Source: Streptomyces sp. SAI-127 (GTDB taxonomy: Bacteria > Actinomycetota > Actinomycetes > Streptomycetales > Streptomycetaceae). From it: a DNA stretch of 64,000 nucleotides. The notes beneath the pieces are model-generated. The model was not told the DNA's origin. It worked only from the letters and a program-made list of their open reading frames with translations, and ran no database searches. The position numbers and the translations under genes are program-made. The stretch spans positions 2,728,001 to 2,792,000 of the forward strand of contig NZ_JARXYJ010000001.1 in NCBI RefSeq assembly GCF_029894425.1. The letters run 5' to 3'. Below, in pieces: positions 19,605-28,964 of this stretch (position 1 is its first letter; each line of letters starts with the position of its first letter).

Positions 19605-20203
19605 CCCGGGTCGACGGACGTGTCGAGCGGGGCAACCGCACCCGTCGGGCAGTGCTGCGGCGGGCCGTCGACATCGCCTCGGTCGAGGGGCTGGAGGCCT
19701 TGTCCGTGGGTCGGCTGGCCGGGGAACTGGAGCTGAGCAAGAGCGGGGTGTTCGCTCTGTTCGGATCCAAGCAGGAGCTGCAGCTGGCGACCGTGCGGGA
19801 AGCCTCGCGGATCTTCGTCGTCGAGGTGCTGGAGCCGGTCTCCCAGGCGGCCGAGGGCGTCGACCGGCTGCGGGGGCTGTGCGAGGGCTGGCTCCGGTAT
19901 TCGGAGCAGCGGGTCTTCCCGGGGGGTTGTTTCTTCTTCGGCGTGATGGCCGAGTTCGACGCCCGGGAGGGGCCGGTCCACGACGCGCTCGTCGAGGCCC
20001 AGCGTGCCTGGCTCGGCGAGTTGGAGAGGTGCGCCGAGCGGGCGCGGGCCGCGGGTGAGCTGAGCGCGGACACCGATCCGGCGCAACTCGCCTTCGAGGT
20101 CGTCGCGTTGATGGAGACGGCGAACGCGATGTCGGTGCTGCACGGCGAGACCACGCCCTACGTCAGGGCCCGGCGGGGTATCGCGTCCCGGCTGCGAACC
20201 TGA
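19601..20203 (+). CDS. TetR-family transcriptional regulator
   Basis: A 200-residue regulator with an N-terminal TetR helix-turn-helix (about 15-60: IASVEGLEALSVGRLAGELE, then LSKSGVFALFGSKQELQ). The C-terminal ligand domain (FPGGCFFFGVMAEF) resembles TetR regulators of efflux and fatty-acid-type genes. It is coupled to the PTH2-like gene by a four-base overlap and may act on the promoter 60-80 bases downstream, where a palindromic site lies; ligand unknown. Confidence 0.92.
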   Translation: MTRVDGRVERGNRTRRAVLRRAVDIASVEGLEALSVGRLAGELELSKSGVFALFGSKQELQLATVREASRIFVVEVLEPVSQAAEGVDRLRGLCEGWLRYSEQRVFPGGCFFFGVMAEFDAREGPVHDALVEAQRAWLGELERCAERARAAGELSADTDPAQLAFEVVALMETANAMSVLHGETTPYVRARRGIASRLRT

Positions 20204-20261
20204 CGCCTGAAGCGCTGCGGGGGTTCGGCCGGTTGCCCGAGTCGTTTCGAGCCCGGAAACT

Positions 20262-20285
20262 AGTAGCACGATCGTTCGTTTAGTT
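20262..20285 (+). promoter_or_regulatory. Candidate TetR operator ahead of the next gene
   Basis: The AT-rich stretch around GCACGATCGTTCGTTTAG contains the perfect 8-base palindrome ACGATCGT (20268-20275) and partly repeated CGTTCGTT. It lies between the TetR gene and the start at 20299, where a TetR operator is expected. No matching second copy was found in the window. Confidence 0.35.
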
Positions 20286-20298
20286 TTATGGTCGGGGC

Positions 20299-20706
20299 AT
20301 GGGTACTCCTCGACGACGCGTCCTTCGCTCCCGCTGGAAGTCCGGCCCCGCCATCCCGCTCGACGACTTCGTGCTCGTCGGTGTCACCGACTTCACCGCC
20401 CGCGGCTACGGGCAGTCCGTCGCCGTCGCGCTGGCCGGGATGCGGTTGCGCCGCACCTGGCCGTCGACACCCGGCGCGGTCGGGATGTGGCTGTTCGCGG
20501 ATCCTCTCCGACGGCGCTCCGGGTCCGTGTCCGTGTGGGCCGACGAGCGGGGACTGAAGGAGTTCACCGGGCGCCCCGACCATGTGCGGATCGTGCGTGC
20601 GCATCGCGGACGCGGTGAACTGCGGTCGTTCCGGCGGGAGTTCGAGGAGTTCGACCCCGATGCCGTGTGGGCGTACGCCCTGGACCTGATCACCGAGGAG
20701 CGCTGA
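20299..20706 (+). CDS. Small protein, possibly ABM-type monooxygenase fold
   Basis: A 135-residue soluble protein. The pattern FVLVGVTDF, then GYGQSVAVALAGMRLRR, then VGMWLFADPLRRRSGSVSVW and GLKEFTGRPDHVRIVRAHRG, looks like the alternating strands and helices of a dimeric alpha/beta-barrel (ABM) protein. No cofactor motif is visible, so enzyme activity is not claimed. Its stop overlaps the start of the next gene (TGATGG), which suggests coexpression with the mycothiol-type protein. Possible target of the TetR regulator upstream. Confidence 0.75.
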   Translation: MGTPRRRVLRSRWKSGPAIPLDDFVLVGVTDFTARGYGQSVAVALAGMRLRRTWPSTPGAVGMWLFADPLRRRSGSVSVWADERGLKEFTGRPDHVRIVRAHRGRGELRSFRREFEEFDPDAVWAYALDLITEER

Positions 20707-21311
20707 TGGATGTCGTCGAGTTGGACCGGATCGCCGTACAGGAGGCTTGCCGGGTCGTGGAGTCGGCCGGGGACGGCCACGACGGGGTCTGGGAGCGGGA
20801 GACCCCCTGCGCGGGGTGGAACCTGCGGCGGCTGGTGGCGCACATGACCGCCCAGCACCACGGGTTCGCGGCCGCCGCTCGAGGCGTGGGCGGCGATCCG
20901 GGGTACTGGCGGGAGCGGGAGGGGACGGGCGAGCCTGCCCGTGCGCATCGGGCGGCCGCGGACGCGGTGCTCGGGGCGTTCGCCGAACCGGGTGTTCTCG
21001 AGCGGGAGTTCGTGCTGCCGGAGCTGGGCGGAGGGTTTCCCGGCCGCACGGCGATCGCCTTTCACTTCGTCGACTACGTGGTGCACGCCTGGGACGTTGC
21101 GGCCACGCTCGGCGTGCGACTCCACCTGACGAACGAAGTGCTCACCGCGGCCCTCGCCGTGGCCCGACGCGTCCCGACGGACCCCACCGCCCGCGGACCG
21201 GGCTTCGCGTTCGCACCCGCACTGAAGGTCACGGACGGGACGGGTCCGCTGGAGGAGACACTGCGACTGCTGGGCCGGGAACCGCAGGCATGGCCCGGAA
21301 CCGGCAAGTGA
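20706..21311 (+). CDS. DinB/MDMPI-type metal-binding protein (TIGR03086-like)
   Basis: A 201-residue protein of the mycothiol-dependent maleylpyruvate isomerase/DinB superfamily. The metal-binding histidines fit LRRLVAHMTAQHHGFA and HFVDYVVHAWDVA. Members use mycothiol or bacillithiol for thiol-dependent reactions, but most TIGR03086 proteins have no known substrate. The ATG at 20706 overlaps the previous stop by one base and is preferred to the longer frame at 20667, which would overlap the preceding gene by 40 bases. The 3' end is repeated twice, in degraded form, immediately downstream. Confidence 0.86.
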   Translation: MDVVELDRIAVQEACRVVESAGDGHDGVWERETPCAGWNLRRLVAHMTAQHHGFAAAARGVGGDPGYWREREGTGEPARAHRAAADAVLGAFAEPGVLEREFVLPELGGGFPGRTAIAFHFVDYVVHAWDVAATLGVRLHLTNEVLTAALAVARRVPTDPTARGPGFAFAPALKVTDGTGPLEETLRLLGREPQAWPGTGK

Positions 21312-21530
21312 CGCCGCCGGCCGCAGGCCGGGGCCGCGCCACTGGAAGAGACGCCGCCACTGCTCGGCCGTGAACCGCAGGTATGGACCGGAACCGGCAA
21401 GTGACGCCGCCGGCCGCAGGCCGGGGCTCACCCCCACAGCTGAAGGCCACGAACCGAGGCCGCGCCACTGGAAGGGATGCCGCGGCTGCTGGGCCGGGAA
21501 CCGCGGGCGTGGACCGGAAGCGGCAGGTGA
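21312..21530 (+). repeat. Two decayed copies of the upstream gene's 3' end
   Basis: The end of the upstream gene encodes PLEETLRLLGREPQAWPGTG-Lys-stop (stop at 21309-21311). Two similar tails follow. The second, about 21341-21404, reads PLEETPPLLGREPQVWTGTG-Lys-stop. The third, about 21465-21530, reads PLEGMPRLLGREPRAWTGSG-Arg-stop. Both joins begin with the same 23-base string containing CCGGCC-GCA-GGCCGG (21312-21334 and 21405-21427). The 150 bases after 21530 up to the next start show no gene. Confidence 0.85.
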
Positions 21531-21680
21531 TGTCGGTGGCCGTGTCGGGGCCGAAGCTCAAATGTTGCTCTGAAGGTCGCCCGGGCACGGTTCGGGCGCG
21601 GGGCCCGGGGCCATACCTCCGTCACGCCGAGCGGACGGCGACCGGAGCGGATGCGGGAGAGGCCGAGGAGGGGGCGGACC

Positions 21681-22985
21681 ATGGAGCGACTGGGGACGGG
21701 TATCGGATGGCGGCCGGAGATCGCGGACGCGGTGGAGCGCATGCCGGGCATCGACTGGGTCGAGGTCGTGGCCGAGAACCTGTGCCCCGGGCACCTCCCC
21801 GAGTCGCTGCGGCGGCTGCGCGAGCGCGGGGTGACCGTGGTGCCGCACGGCGTCTCGCTCGGCCTCGGCGGCGCCGACCGGCCCGACGCGGGGCGGCTTC
21901 TCGCCCTCGCCGAGCGGGCCGAGGCGCTGGGCTCGCCGCTGGTCACCGAGCACATCGCGTTCGTCCGCGCGGGCGGCCCGCTGACCGCCTCCCCCCGCCT
22001 GGAGGCCGGGCACCTGCTGCCCGTCCCGCGCACCCGGGACGCCCTGGACGTCCTCTGCGAGAACATCCGTATCGCGCAGGACGCGCTGCCGGTGCCGCTC
22101 GCCGTGGAGAACATCGCCGCGCTGATCTCGTGGCCGGGCGAGGAGATGACCGAGGGGCAGTTCCTGTACGACCTCGCGGACCGGACAGGGGTACGGCTGC
22201 TGATCGACGTGGCCAACCTGCACACCAACCACGTCAACCGCGGCGAGGACCCGGCCGAGGCCCTCGCCGGGCTTCCGCTGGAGGCCATCGCGTACGTCCA
22301 TGTCGCGGGCGGGTTCGAGCGGGACGGGGTGTGGCACGACAGCCATGCCCACCCGGTGCCGCGGCCCGTCCTCGACATCCTCACCGACCTCGCGTCCCGC
22401 GTCTCGCCGCCTGGGGTGCTGCTGGAGCGGGACGAGAACTTTCCCGAACCGGGTGAACTGGAGCGGGAGTTGGGGGCCATCCGGGAGGCGGTGGAGAAGG
22501 GCGGCGGTGCACGGGCCGACGGTGCGTGGCGCGCTGCCGCCGACGTGGAGCCGTCGGGCGTCCCGACCGACCCCGCCCGCCAGCGGCTCGCTCTCGCCCA
22601 GACCGCACTGCTCTCCGCGCTCGTGGCGGGGACTCCGGTGCCGGAGGGGTTCGACCGGGTGCGGCTGGGGGTGCAGGCCCGGGCGCTCGCGGGGAAGCGG
22701 GCGGATGTGGTGGCGAAGGTCGCGCCCGAACTGCCGGTGATCCTCGGGGCGGGTTATCGGCCGGCGTTCCTGGCGTATGCGCAGGGGGCGCCGATGACGG
22801 ACGGATACCGGCGGGACGCACTGAGCTTCGCCGAACAGCTGCTGCTGGGCGGGGAGTTGGCGGACACGCGGGTGCGACGGGAGCTGCGGGAGTGGTGGCT
22901 GGAGCGATCGGGGCCCACGCCGAGGTCCCGAAGGCCGGCGGTGCGGCTGGCTCGGGCCACGCGGAGGGTGTTGCTGCGGCACTGA
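21681..22985 (+). CDS. DUF692/MNIO-family protein with SCO6045-type C-terminal domain
   Basis: A 434-residue two-domain protein. Residues 1-260 are a DUF692 TIM barrel of the multinuclear non-heme iron oxidase group (the family of MbnB and TglH). Likely metal ligands are intact: H56 in VVPHGVS, E90-H91 in TEHIAF, E143 in VENIA, D176, N179 and H184 in [12 protein letters not shown]207, D220 and H222 in WHDSHAHP, and E249 in LERDENF. The C-terminal domain (about 285-434) resembles partner proteins of DUF692 enzymes. Known relatives oxidise Cys-containing peptides to make modified natural products; no substrate is known for this subfamily. The ATG at 21681 follows GAGGAGGGGG; an earlier in-frame ATG at 21651 is less well placed. 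Confidence 0.9.
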   Translation: MERLGTGIGWRPEIADAVERMPGIDWVEVVAENLCPGHLPESLRRLRERGVTVVPHGVSLGLGGADRPDAGRLLALAERAEALGSPLVTEHIAFVRAGGPLTASPRLEAGHLLPVPRTRDALDVLCENIRIAQDALPVPLAVENIAALISWPGEEMTEGQFLYDLADRTGVRLLIDVANLHTNHVNRGEDPAEALAGLPLEAIAYVHVAGGFERDGVWHDSHAHPVPRPVLDILTDLASRVSPPGVLLERDENFPEPGELERELGAIREAVEKGGGARADGAWRAAADVEPSGVPTDPARQRLALAQTALLSALVAGTPVPEGFDRVRLGVQARALAGKRADVVAKVAPELPVILGAGYRPAFLAYAQGAPMTDGYRRDALSFAEQLLLGGELADTRVRRELREWWLERSGPTPRSRRPAVRLARATRRVLLRH

Positions 22986-23104
22986 GGGTGCGGGTGCCCG
23001 GGGGTGGGTGTCGCCCACCCGCGCAGGCTGACGGCCGACAGCGGATGCAACCCGCCCCGCGGCGGGCCCCCGCAGCCGACACACGACCTCCACGGACCCG
23101 GCAG

Positions 23105-23110
23105 TAATAT
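23105..23110 (+). promoter_or_regulatory. Possible -10 element TAATAT
   Basis: An AT-rich -10-like hexamer lies 54 bases before the DUF4142 gene in otherwise GC-rich DNA; the matching -35 region is not recognisable. Short GC hairpins occupy 23010-23066. Confidence 0.35.
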
Positions 23111-23163
23111 GTCAATCCCGCACCTGAATCCCACTAGCGTGCGGTGCCGCAACAGGAGGCACC

Positions 23164-23952
23164 ATGCGACCGCGACCGCCCGTCAAGGGGCGAGGCATCT
23201 TCTCCGGCACCGGGGTCATCATCGCCGGACTCACGGCGACCCTCGTGGCGTTGCTCGTCCCGATCTGGTCCTATGCCGACCGCTCCGGCACGGGACTGAG
23301 CGTGCTCAACGCCGGGACCGTGACGACGCCGTACGGGCCGCTCTCGGCACTGGACCGGGAATTCGTCACGAAGGTGCGGCTGGCGGGCCTGTGGGAACTG
23401 CCCGCGGGACAGCAGGCGGAGCAGAAGGGCACGACGCAGGCCGTACGGACGGCGGGGCAGCACCTGGTCGAGGGGCACACGTTCCTCGACGCACGCGTGC
23501 GTGACGTGGCGTCGAAGCTCGGACTCACCCTGCCCAACGAGCCCAGCGATCAGCAGAAGCAGTGGCTCGACACCCTGAACCAGGCCCAGGGTGTCGACTA
23601 CGACCGCCAGTTCGCCAACATCCTGCGTCTCGCGCACGGCAGGGTGTTCTCGGTCGTCGCGGAGGTTCGCGCGAGCACCCAGAACTCCCTGGTCCGCGCC
23701 CTGGCCGACGACGCCAACACCACCGTGCTGGACCACATCAAGATCCTGGAGGCCACCGGGTACGTCGACTTCGGCGCCCTGGCCCGGGACATGGCCACCG
23801 GCAGCACGCCCCCGATCACCAACTCCCCGGCCCCGCCCGGCCCGACGACCGACCCGGGCGCGGTCGTCCCGGTCACCCCGTCGCCGTACGCGACGACCTT
23901 CACTCTGCCCCCGGCCGCCTCCAGCCCGCCCCCGGTCCCCGTCCCGTCGTAG
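23164..23952 (+). CDS. DUF4142 membrane-anchored/secreted protein
   Basis: A 262-residue protein with an N-terminal hydrophobic segment (about 15-36), an alpha-helical DUF4142 domain (about 60-205, including DREFVTKVRLAGLWEL and GQHLVEGHTFLDARV), and a Pro/Ser/Thr-rich tail. DUF4142 has a ferritin-like four-helix form in related proteins; no function is established. It is encoded between the DUF692 and TIGR04222-like genes, an arrangement I remember as recurrent in Streptomyces. Ribosome site AGGAGG lies five bases before the ATG. Confidence 0.88.
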   Translation: MRPRPPVKGRGIFSGTGVIIAGLTATLVALLVPIWSYADRSGTGLSVLNAGTVTTPYGPLSALDREFVTKVRLAGLWELPAGQQAEQKGTTQAVRTAGQHLVEGHTFLDARVRDVASKLGLTLPNEPSDQQKQWLDTLNQAQGVDYDRQFANILRLAHGRVFSVVAEVRASTQNSLVRALADDANTTVLDHIKILEATGYVDFGALARDMATGSTPPITNSPAPPGPTTDPGAVVPVTPSPYATTFTLPPAASSPPPVPVPS

Positions 23953-24051
23953 TCCGCTTCCGGACAAACGGAACGTCACACGCCGACAACACTCCGTCCG
24001 GATTGTGAACAGCCCATGGCGCCGCCGGGAGCCTTGGCATAGAAACGCGGC

Positions 24052-24894
24052 ATGTTCTGGGTTCTTCTTCTGCTGCTGGCGTGGGCCGCCGCCGGCACCG
24101 CGTGCACGCGGCTGTGCCTGGCCGCCGTACACGCGGCGGCCGCCGACGCGGATGCCCGGAGACATGATCTGACGCTGTACGAGGCCGCGTTCCTGTCGGG
24201 CGGCCCGCGGCGGGTCGCCGATCTGACGCTCGTCTCCATGGCCCGGCAGCGACGGCTGCTGCTGGCCCACACCGGCTGGGCGACCGTCGTCGATCCGCGG
24301 GGGCGGGACGAGATGGAGCGCACGGTCATCGGGGCCATCGGCCCCGAGGGACAGTCCCGGATCGCGCCGGTGCGCGCGGACGCGGCCTCGGCGGACGCGG
24401 TGCGCAGCATCGCCGACCGGCTCGTGGACGCGGGCCTCGCCGTGCCCGACGGCGCCCGGTCCGGCATCGCGGCGGCGGTCCGCCAGGTGCGGCTGGCCTC
24501 GGTGGCCGTCGTCGCGCTGGGCGCGATCGCGCTGCTCGTGCCCGCCCCCTCGGAGATGCCGCGGCATCTGGTCGCACTCTGGTTCGCGCTGCCGCTCGCG
24601 CTGTCCCTCAGCTGTCTGGCCATCGCGCGGATGGAGGTCCACCCGTACTCACGCTGGGCGTCCCCGGCCGGCCAGCGTCTGCTCGGCGCCCTGTCCCGGC
24701 GCACCGGCAGTACAGACGAGCGGACGTATCTCACCTCCGTCGCCGTACGCGGCATCAGCGCGGTCGGCGAACCCGATCTGCGCGCGGCCTTCGCCCATCG
24801 TGAGCAGCATCGCGGCCGTCCTCGTGAGGAGTGGCGAGAAGAGCGGCCCGGCGGACACGGCGAGGAGCACCGTCGGCCGCACGGGTGCGACTGA
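24052..24894 (+). CDS. TIGR04222-like membrane protein
   Basis: A 280-residue protein with an N-terminal hydrophobic stretch (1-25) and two adjacent hydrophobic segments (about 145-165 and 170-195). The first soluble part (DLTLYEAAFLSGGPRRVADL) matches the TIGR04222 domain known from proteins encoded near DUF692 genes. Many relatives end in a Gly/Cys-rich tail; this one ends in a charged His/Arg/Glu tail with only one Cys (second residue from the end). Its partnership with the DUF692 protein is inferred from position. No strong ribosome site is seen ahead of the ATG. Confidence 0.8.
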   Translation: MFWVLLLLLAWAAAGTACTRLCLAAVHAAAADADARRHDLTLYEAAFLSGGPRRVADLTLVSMARQRRLLLAHTGWATVVDPRGRDEMERTVIGAIGPEGQSRIAPVRADAASADAVRSIADRLVDAGLAVPDGARSGIAAAVRQVRLASVAVVALGAIALLVPAPSEMPRHLVALWFALPLALSLSCLAIARMEVHPYSRWASPAGQRLLGALSRRTGSTDERTYLTSVAVRGISAVGEPDLRAAFAHREQHRGRPREEWREERPGGHGEEHRRPHGCD

Positions 24895-25011
24895 GCTCAA
24901 TCGGGGGGCGCACGGAGGCATTGGGGCCGACACCGGCGGGGCGGTGCTTGCCTTCCCCCACAGTCGAACGAAACATCCCTTTTGTCGCTGCCGCGCACCG
25001 AAGGGATACCG

Positions 25012-26628
25012 ATGAGAGCCCCCGCCCTCCTCACGGCCGCCGGGTCATTGCTTCTGACCACGCTCGCCGCCGCACCGGCCGGGGGCGCTCCGGCCGCCCC
25101 GGGCGCGGCGGAACTCCACGGCACCGCGATCGCCGCCGCGCGCGCCGGGACGGCCGGAGTCCGCTTCGGCGCCTGCCCCGCGGTGGAGGACCTGCCCGAC
25201 GGTGTCCGGTGCGGCACGGTGTCCGTCCCGCTCGACTACGCGCGCCCCGACGGCCGGCAGATCAAACTGACCGTCAGCCGGGTGCGGGCCACCCACAAGG
25301 ACCCGCACAACAGCAAGCGCAGGGTGCCCCGGCAGGGCGCCCTGGTCTACAACCCCGGCGGTCCCGGCGGCTCCGGCATGTACTTCCCGCTGGTCGGCGC
25401 GCTCCCCGAGTGGAAGAGGCTCGCCGCGGCGTACGACCTCGTGGGCTACGCACCGCGCGGGGTGGGTCGTTCGGCGCCGCTGTCCTGCACGGACCCGAAG
25501 CAGTACGTGAAGGCGCCCACGCAGGCACCGGCGCACCCCTCACTGTCGTACAAGAAGGAACACATCGCGCAGGCGAAGGCGTACGCGCGCGGGTGTGCGA
25601 AACGGTCGGGTACGGCTCTCCGGCACTACACCTCCCTGAACAACGCCCGGGACCTGGACGTGCTGCGTGCCGCGCTGGGCGAGCGGAAGCTGACGTTCGT
25701 GGGGGCCTCGTACGGGACCTACTTCGGCGCGCTGTACGCGACGCTGTTCCCCTCGCATGTACGGCGGATGGTCTTCGACGCGGCGGTGAACCCTGACCCG
25801 GAGCAGATCTGGTACCGCAACAACCTGGACCAGTCGGCCGCGTTCGAGGAACGGTGGGCGGACTTCCGGGAGTGGGTCGCCAGGCACGACGACGTGTACG
25901 GGCTCGGGGACACGGCCGCGGAGGTGCTGCGCAGCTACCAGAAGGCGGCGGCGCGGCTGGCCGCCCGGCCGGCCGGGGGGAAGGTCGGGCCGGGGGAGCT
26001 GCAGGGGGCGTTCCTGTCCGCCGGGTACTACGACGACTATTGGCCGCATCGGGCACAGGCCCTGTCGGCGTATCTCAAGGGTGATCCCAAGCCGCTGATC
26101 CAGCAGGCCGGGCCGCATCAGGAGGCGGCGAAGGAGGCGGAGAACTCCAACGCCGTCTACACGGCCGTCGAGTGCAACGACGCGTCCTGGCCGACGGACT
26201 GGAAGGTGTGGGACCGGGACAACACCCGGCTGGCGCGGGTCGCGCCGTTCGAGACGTGGGACAACGTGTGGATGAACCTGCCCTGCGCGTACTGGCCCGC
26301 GCCGCGCCAGCGGGCCCTCGATGTGCGCACCGGGCCCGGTGAGCTGCCGCCGACGCTGATTCTGGCGGCCGAGCGGGACGCGGCGGCTCCGTACGCCGGC
26401 GCCCTGGAGCTGCACCGGCGGCTGTCCGGCTCGGTGCTGGTGACCGAGCGGGACGCGGGCACGCACGGCATCGCGGGCGGCCCGAACCCCTGCGTCAACG
26501 GATACCTGGACGCCTACCTGCTGGAGGGGCGCCTTCCGGAGCGGCGCGCCGCATGCGCCCCGCGCCCCGAGCCGGGGCCGAAGCCGAAGGGCAGCTCTCG
26601 GAAGGCGACCGTCGGACCCGCTCGCTGA
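25012..26628 (+). CDS. Secreted alpha/beta hydrolase (tripeptidyl aminopeptidase-like)
   Basis: A 538-residue exported protein with a signal peptide (about 1-25). The hydrolase core has an oxyanion loop NPGGPGGSG (114-122), nucleophile S233 in GASYGT, and a late His in DAGTHGIAGG. CSM-type Cys residues near both ends suggest disulfides. Streptomyces relatives include tripeptidyl aminopeptidases and Slp proteases that cut secreted peptides; the substrate is not certain. The ATG at 25012 has AAGGG nine bases upstream, preferred over the frame opening at 24982. Its stop codon touches that of hemQ with no bases between, so the two genes converge completely. Confidence 0.92.
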   Translation: MRAPALLTAAGSLLLTTLAAAPAGGAPAAPGAAELHGTAIAAARAGTAGVRFGACPAVEDLPDGVRCGTVSVPLDYARPDGRQIKLTVSRVRATHKDPHNSKRRVPRQGALVYNPGGPGGSGMYFPLVGALPEWKRLAAAYDLVGYAPRGVGRSAPLSCTDPKQYVKAPTQAPAHPSLSYKKEHIAQAKAYARGCAKRSGTALRHYTSLNNARDLDVLRAALGERKLTFVGASYGTYFGALYATLFPSHVRRMVFDAAVNPDPEQIWYRNNLDQSAAFEERWADFREWVARHDDVYGLGDTAAEVLRSYQKAAARLAARPAGGKVGPGELQGAFLSAGYYDDYWPHRAQALSAYLKGDPKPLIQQAGPHQEAAKEAENSNAVYTAVECNDASWPTDWKVWDRDNTRLARVAPFETWDNVWMNLPCAYWPAPRQRALDVRTGPGELPPTLILAAERDAAAPYAGALELHRRLSGSVLVTERDAGTHGIAGGPNPCVNGYLDAYLLEGRLPERRAACAPRPEPGPKPKGSSRKATVGPAR

Positions 26629-27360
26629 TCAGGCGAGGCCCGCCACGAGCTCACCGATCTCCTTGCGGCGGCCCGTGTAGAACGGGACCTCCTCGCGGAC
26701 GTGCATCCGCGCCTCGGAGGCGCGCAGGTGGCGCATGAGGTCGACGATGCGGTAGAGCTCGTCGGCCTCGAAGGCCAGGATCCACTCGTAGTCGCCGAGG
26801 GAGAAGGAGGCGACCGTGTTGGCGCGGACGTCCGGGTAGCCGCGGGCCATCTTGCCGTGGTCGGCGAGCATGCGGCGGCGGTCCTCGTCGGGGAGGAGGT
26901 ACCAGTCGTACGACCGCACGAACGGGTAGACGCTCACGTAGTCGCGGGGGTTCTCGTCCGCCAGGAACGCCGGGACGTGCGAGCGGTTGAACTCGGCGGG
27001 GCGGTGCAGCGCCATGTTCGACCAGACCGGCTCCAGTGCGCGGCCCAGCTTGGTGCGGCGGAAGAGGTTGTACGCCTCCTGGAGCTGGTCGCTGGTCTCC
27101 GCGTGCCACCAGATCATGACGTCGGCGTCGGCGCGCAGCCCGGACACGTCGTAGGTGCCGCGGATCGTGACGTCCTTGGCGGCGAGCTGGTCGAACAGCT
27201 CCTGGACCTCGTCGGCGTAACCCGTGCGGTCCTCGGGGAGCACGTCCTTCAGCTTGAAGACGGACCAGAGCGTGTAACGGATGACCTCGTTGAGGTCCTT
27301 GGCCAGCTTGCCCTTGTTCGGGACCCTGCCGGACTCGGGGGTGGGGGCGTCGTTGCTCAT
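26629..27360 (-). CDS. hemQ: Coproheme decarboxylase HemQ
   Basis: A 243-residue chlorite-dismutase-fold heme enzyme that decarboxylates coproheme III to heme b, the last step of the coproporphyrin-dependent pathway of actinobacteria and firmicutes. H168 in [16 protein letters not shown] is the predicted proximal heme ligand, and Y145 in YVSVYPF fits the catalytic tyrosine. The actinobacterial Arg needed by chlorite dismutase is not seen at the matching place. Start ATG at 27360 is chosen because the ORF upstream of it is inside cgoX. It begins five bases after the cgoX stop and is cotranscribed with it. Confidence 0.94.
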   Translation of the reverse strand: MSNDAPTPESGRVPNKGKLAKDLNEVIRYTLWSVFKLKDVLPEDRTGYADEVQELFDQLAAKDVTIRGTYDVSGLRADADVMIWWHAETSDQLQEAYNLFRRTKLGRALEPVWSNMALHRPAEFNRSHVPAFLADENPRDYVSVYPFVRSYDWYLLPDEDRRRMLADHGKMARGYPDVRANTVASFSLGDYEWILAFEADELYRIVDLMRHLRASEARMHVREEVPFYTGRRKEIGELVAGLA

Positions 27361-27365
27361 GGGCC

Positions 27366-28805
27366 CTATTCTCCCGCTCCGCCGTGCAGACTCTGCACCG
27401 GGTTGGCCGTGAGCTCCCGTACGGCGGTCAGGTCCCCCTGGATCTGGTCCACCGCCGCGTAGGCGCTCGCGATGCAGGCCGGGATGCCGACGCCGTCGTA
27501 CTGCGCGCCGCACACCGCGAGGCCCGGAAGCTTGGCGACGTGCTCGCGGATGCGGGCCACGCGCGCGTGGTGGCCGACGGGGTACTGGGGCAGGCCGTCG
27601 GTCCAGCGGGTGACGCGGGTTTCGAGGGTGGTGGCGTCCAGCCCGGTGGCCTCGCGCAGGTCATGGCGGGAGACGTCCACCAGGGCGGTGTCGTCGCGCT
27701 CGAGGATCTTCGTCTCGCCATGGCGGCCGACGGAGGTGCGCAGGACGACGACGTCCGGGTTCTCGTCGGCGATCCAGCCCCACTTCTGGGAGGCGAAGGT
27801 GGACGCCTTGATGGTGCGGCCGTCGACCGGCGGGACGAGGAAGCCGCTGCCCGCGGGCAGGGCGGTGGCGGAGCGGCGGTAGGCGAGGGTGACCAGGGCC
27901 ATGGAGGCGTACTCCACGGTGTCGAGCTCGGTGGCGGCCTCGGGGGCCTCGGCGCGCAGGAGGCCCGCGGCGGCCGGGGCGGGGGCGGCGACGATCACGG
28001 CGTCGGCGTGCAGGACGCGGTCCGCGGCGACGACCCTCCAGCCACCGGACGGCTCGCGGCGCAGCTCGGTCACCGGGGCGCCGGTGAGGATCTCGCCGCC
28101 GCGCGCGCGGACCGAGTCGGCGACGGCGAGCGGGAGGGTGCCCACGCCGCCGCGGATCCCCATGAACACCGGTCCGGTCTGCTGATGGGCGGCCATCCTC
28201 GCCTGGATCTCGCGGACGCCCTCGGTGAGCGAGGTGTGGGTCTGGGCGACCTGGAAGAGCTGCGGGACGGCCGAGCGCATCGAGATGCGGTACGCGTCGC
28301 CCGCGTAGACCCCGCCGAGGAGGGGTTCGATGAGGCGGTCGACGACCTCGCGGCCCAGGCGCGCCGCCACGTACTCACCGACCGCCACGTCGTCGCCGAC
28401 CTCCGTGCGGGGCAGCTCCGCGTCCTGCTCGATGCGGGCGAGGCCCTCCTCGGAGAGCACTCCGGCCAGCGCCTCGGCGGTGCCGGGGACGCCCATGACG
28501 TGGCCCTTGGGCATGGGGCGCAGGGCGCCGCGGGTCCAGATCGAGGCGGTCGCGGTCGCGGGCGGCTGGAGGCGGTCGTCGAGGCCCACCTCGCGCGCGA
28601 GGGCCACCGCCTCCGGCCTGCGGGCCAGCATCGACTCGGCGCCGAGGTCGACGCGCGCGCCCGCGATCTCGCCGGGCAGCAGCTTGCCGCCCACGCGGTC
28701 GGACGCCTCCAGCACGGTGACGCGCGCACCGCGCTGCGACAGCCGGTGCGCCGCGGCCAGTCCCGCGATGCCGGCTCCGATGACGACGACCCGTGATCCG
28801 CTCAT
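27366..28805 (-). CDS. cgoX: Coproporphyrinogen III oxidase (HemG/HemY type, CgoX)
   Basis: A 479-residue FAD enzyme of the HemY family. The Rossmann fingerprint [19 protein letters not shown] sits at residues 8-26, followed by the [15 protein letters not shown] segment. In actinobacteria it oxidises coproporphyrinogen III to coproporphyrin III, feeding ferrochelatase and then HemQ. The pairing with hemQ in one operon supports that reading over a protoporphyrinogen role. hemE lies 4 kb away in the same strand. The protein is probably peripheral to the membrane. Start ATG is 28805. Confidence 0.94.
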   Translation of the reverse strand: MSGSRVVVIGAGIAGLAAAHRLSQRGARVTVLEASDRVGGKLLPGEIAGARVDLGAESMLARRPEAVALAREVGLDDRLQPPATATASIWTRGALRPMPKGHVMGVPGTAEALAGVLSEEGLARIEQDAELPRTEVGDDVAVGEYVAARLGREVVDRLIEPLLGGVYAGDAYRISMRSAVPQLFQVAQTHTSLTEGVREIQARMAAHQQTGPVFMGIRGGVGTLPLAVADSVRARGGEILTGAPVTELRREPSGGWRVVAADRVLHADAVIVAAPAPAAAGLLRAEAPEAATELDTVEYASMALVTLAYRRSATALPAGSGFLVPPVDGRTIKASTFASQKWGWIADENPDVVVLRTSVGRHGETKILERDDTALVDVSRHDLREATGLDATTLETRVTRWTDGLPQYPVGHHARVARIREHVAKLPGLAVCGAQYDGVGIPACIASAYAAVDQIQGDLTAVRELTANPVQSLHGGAGE

Positions 28806-28964
28806 GGCCCCAGCCTCTCAGACCTCACTGACAGTCCGACGGCGGCCCGGTGTCCTTCACGAGTCCCGACCGTGACCGCATCGGAACCACCGGAGTCCAA
28901 CGTTCGCACCCACTCCGGCGTCGAAGGAACGTCAGTTGTTCACGACCCTCGGGGGGACGCCCGC

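Noticed and set aside
24800..25015. Alternative frame that might supply a Cys-rich tail to the TIGR04222-like protein
   Set aside because: Neither alternative frame is Gly/Cys-rich, so there is no sign of a hidden tail or of a frameshift.
28880..28940. GGAAC/GTT pairs resembling sigma-E or sigma-R promoters ahead of the DUF4349 gene
   Set aside because: Spacing (13 bases or fewer) does not fit the known 15-18 base spacing.
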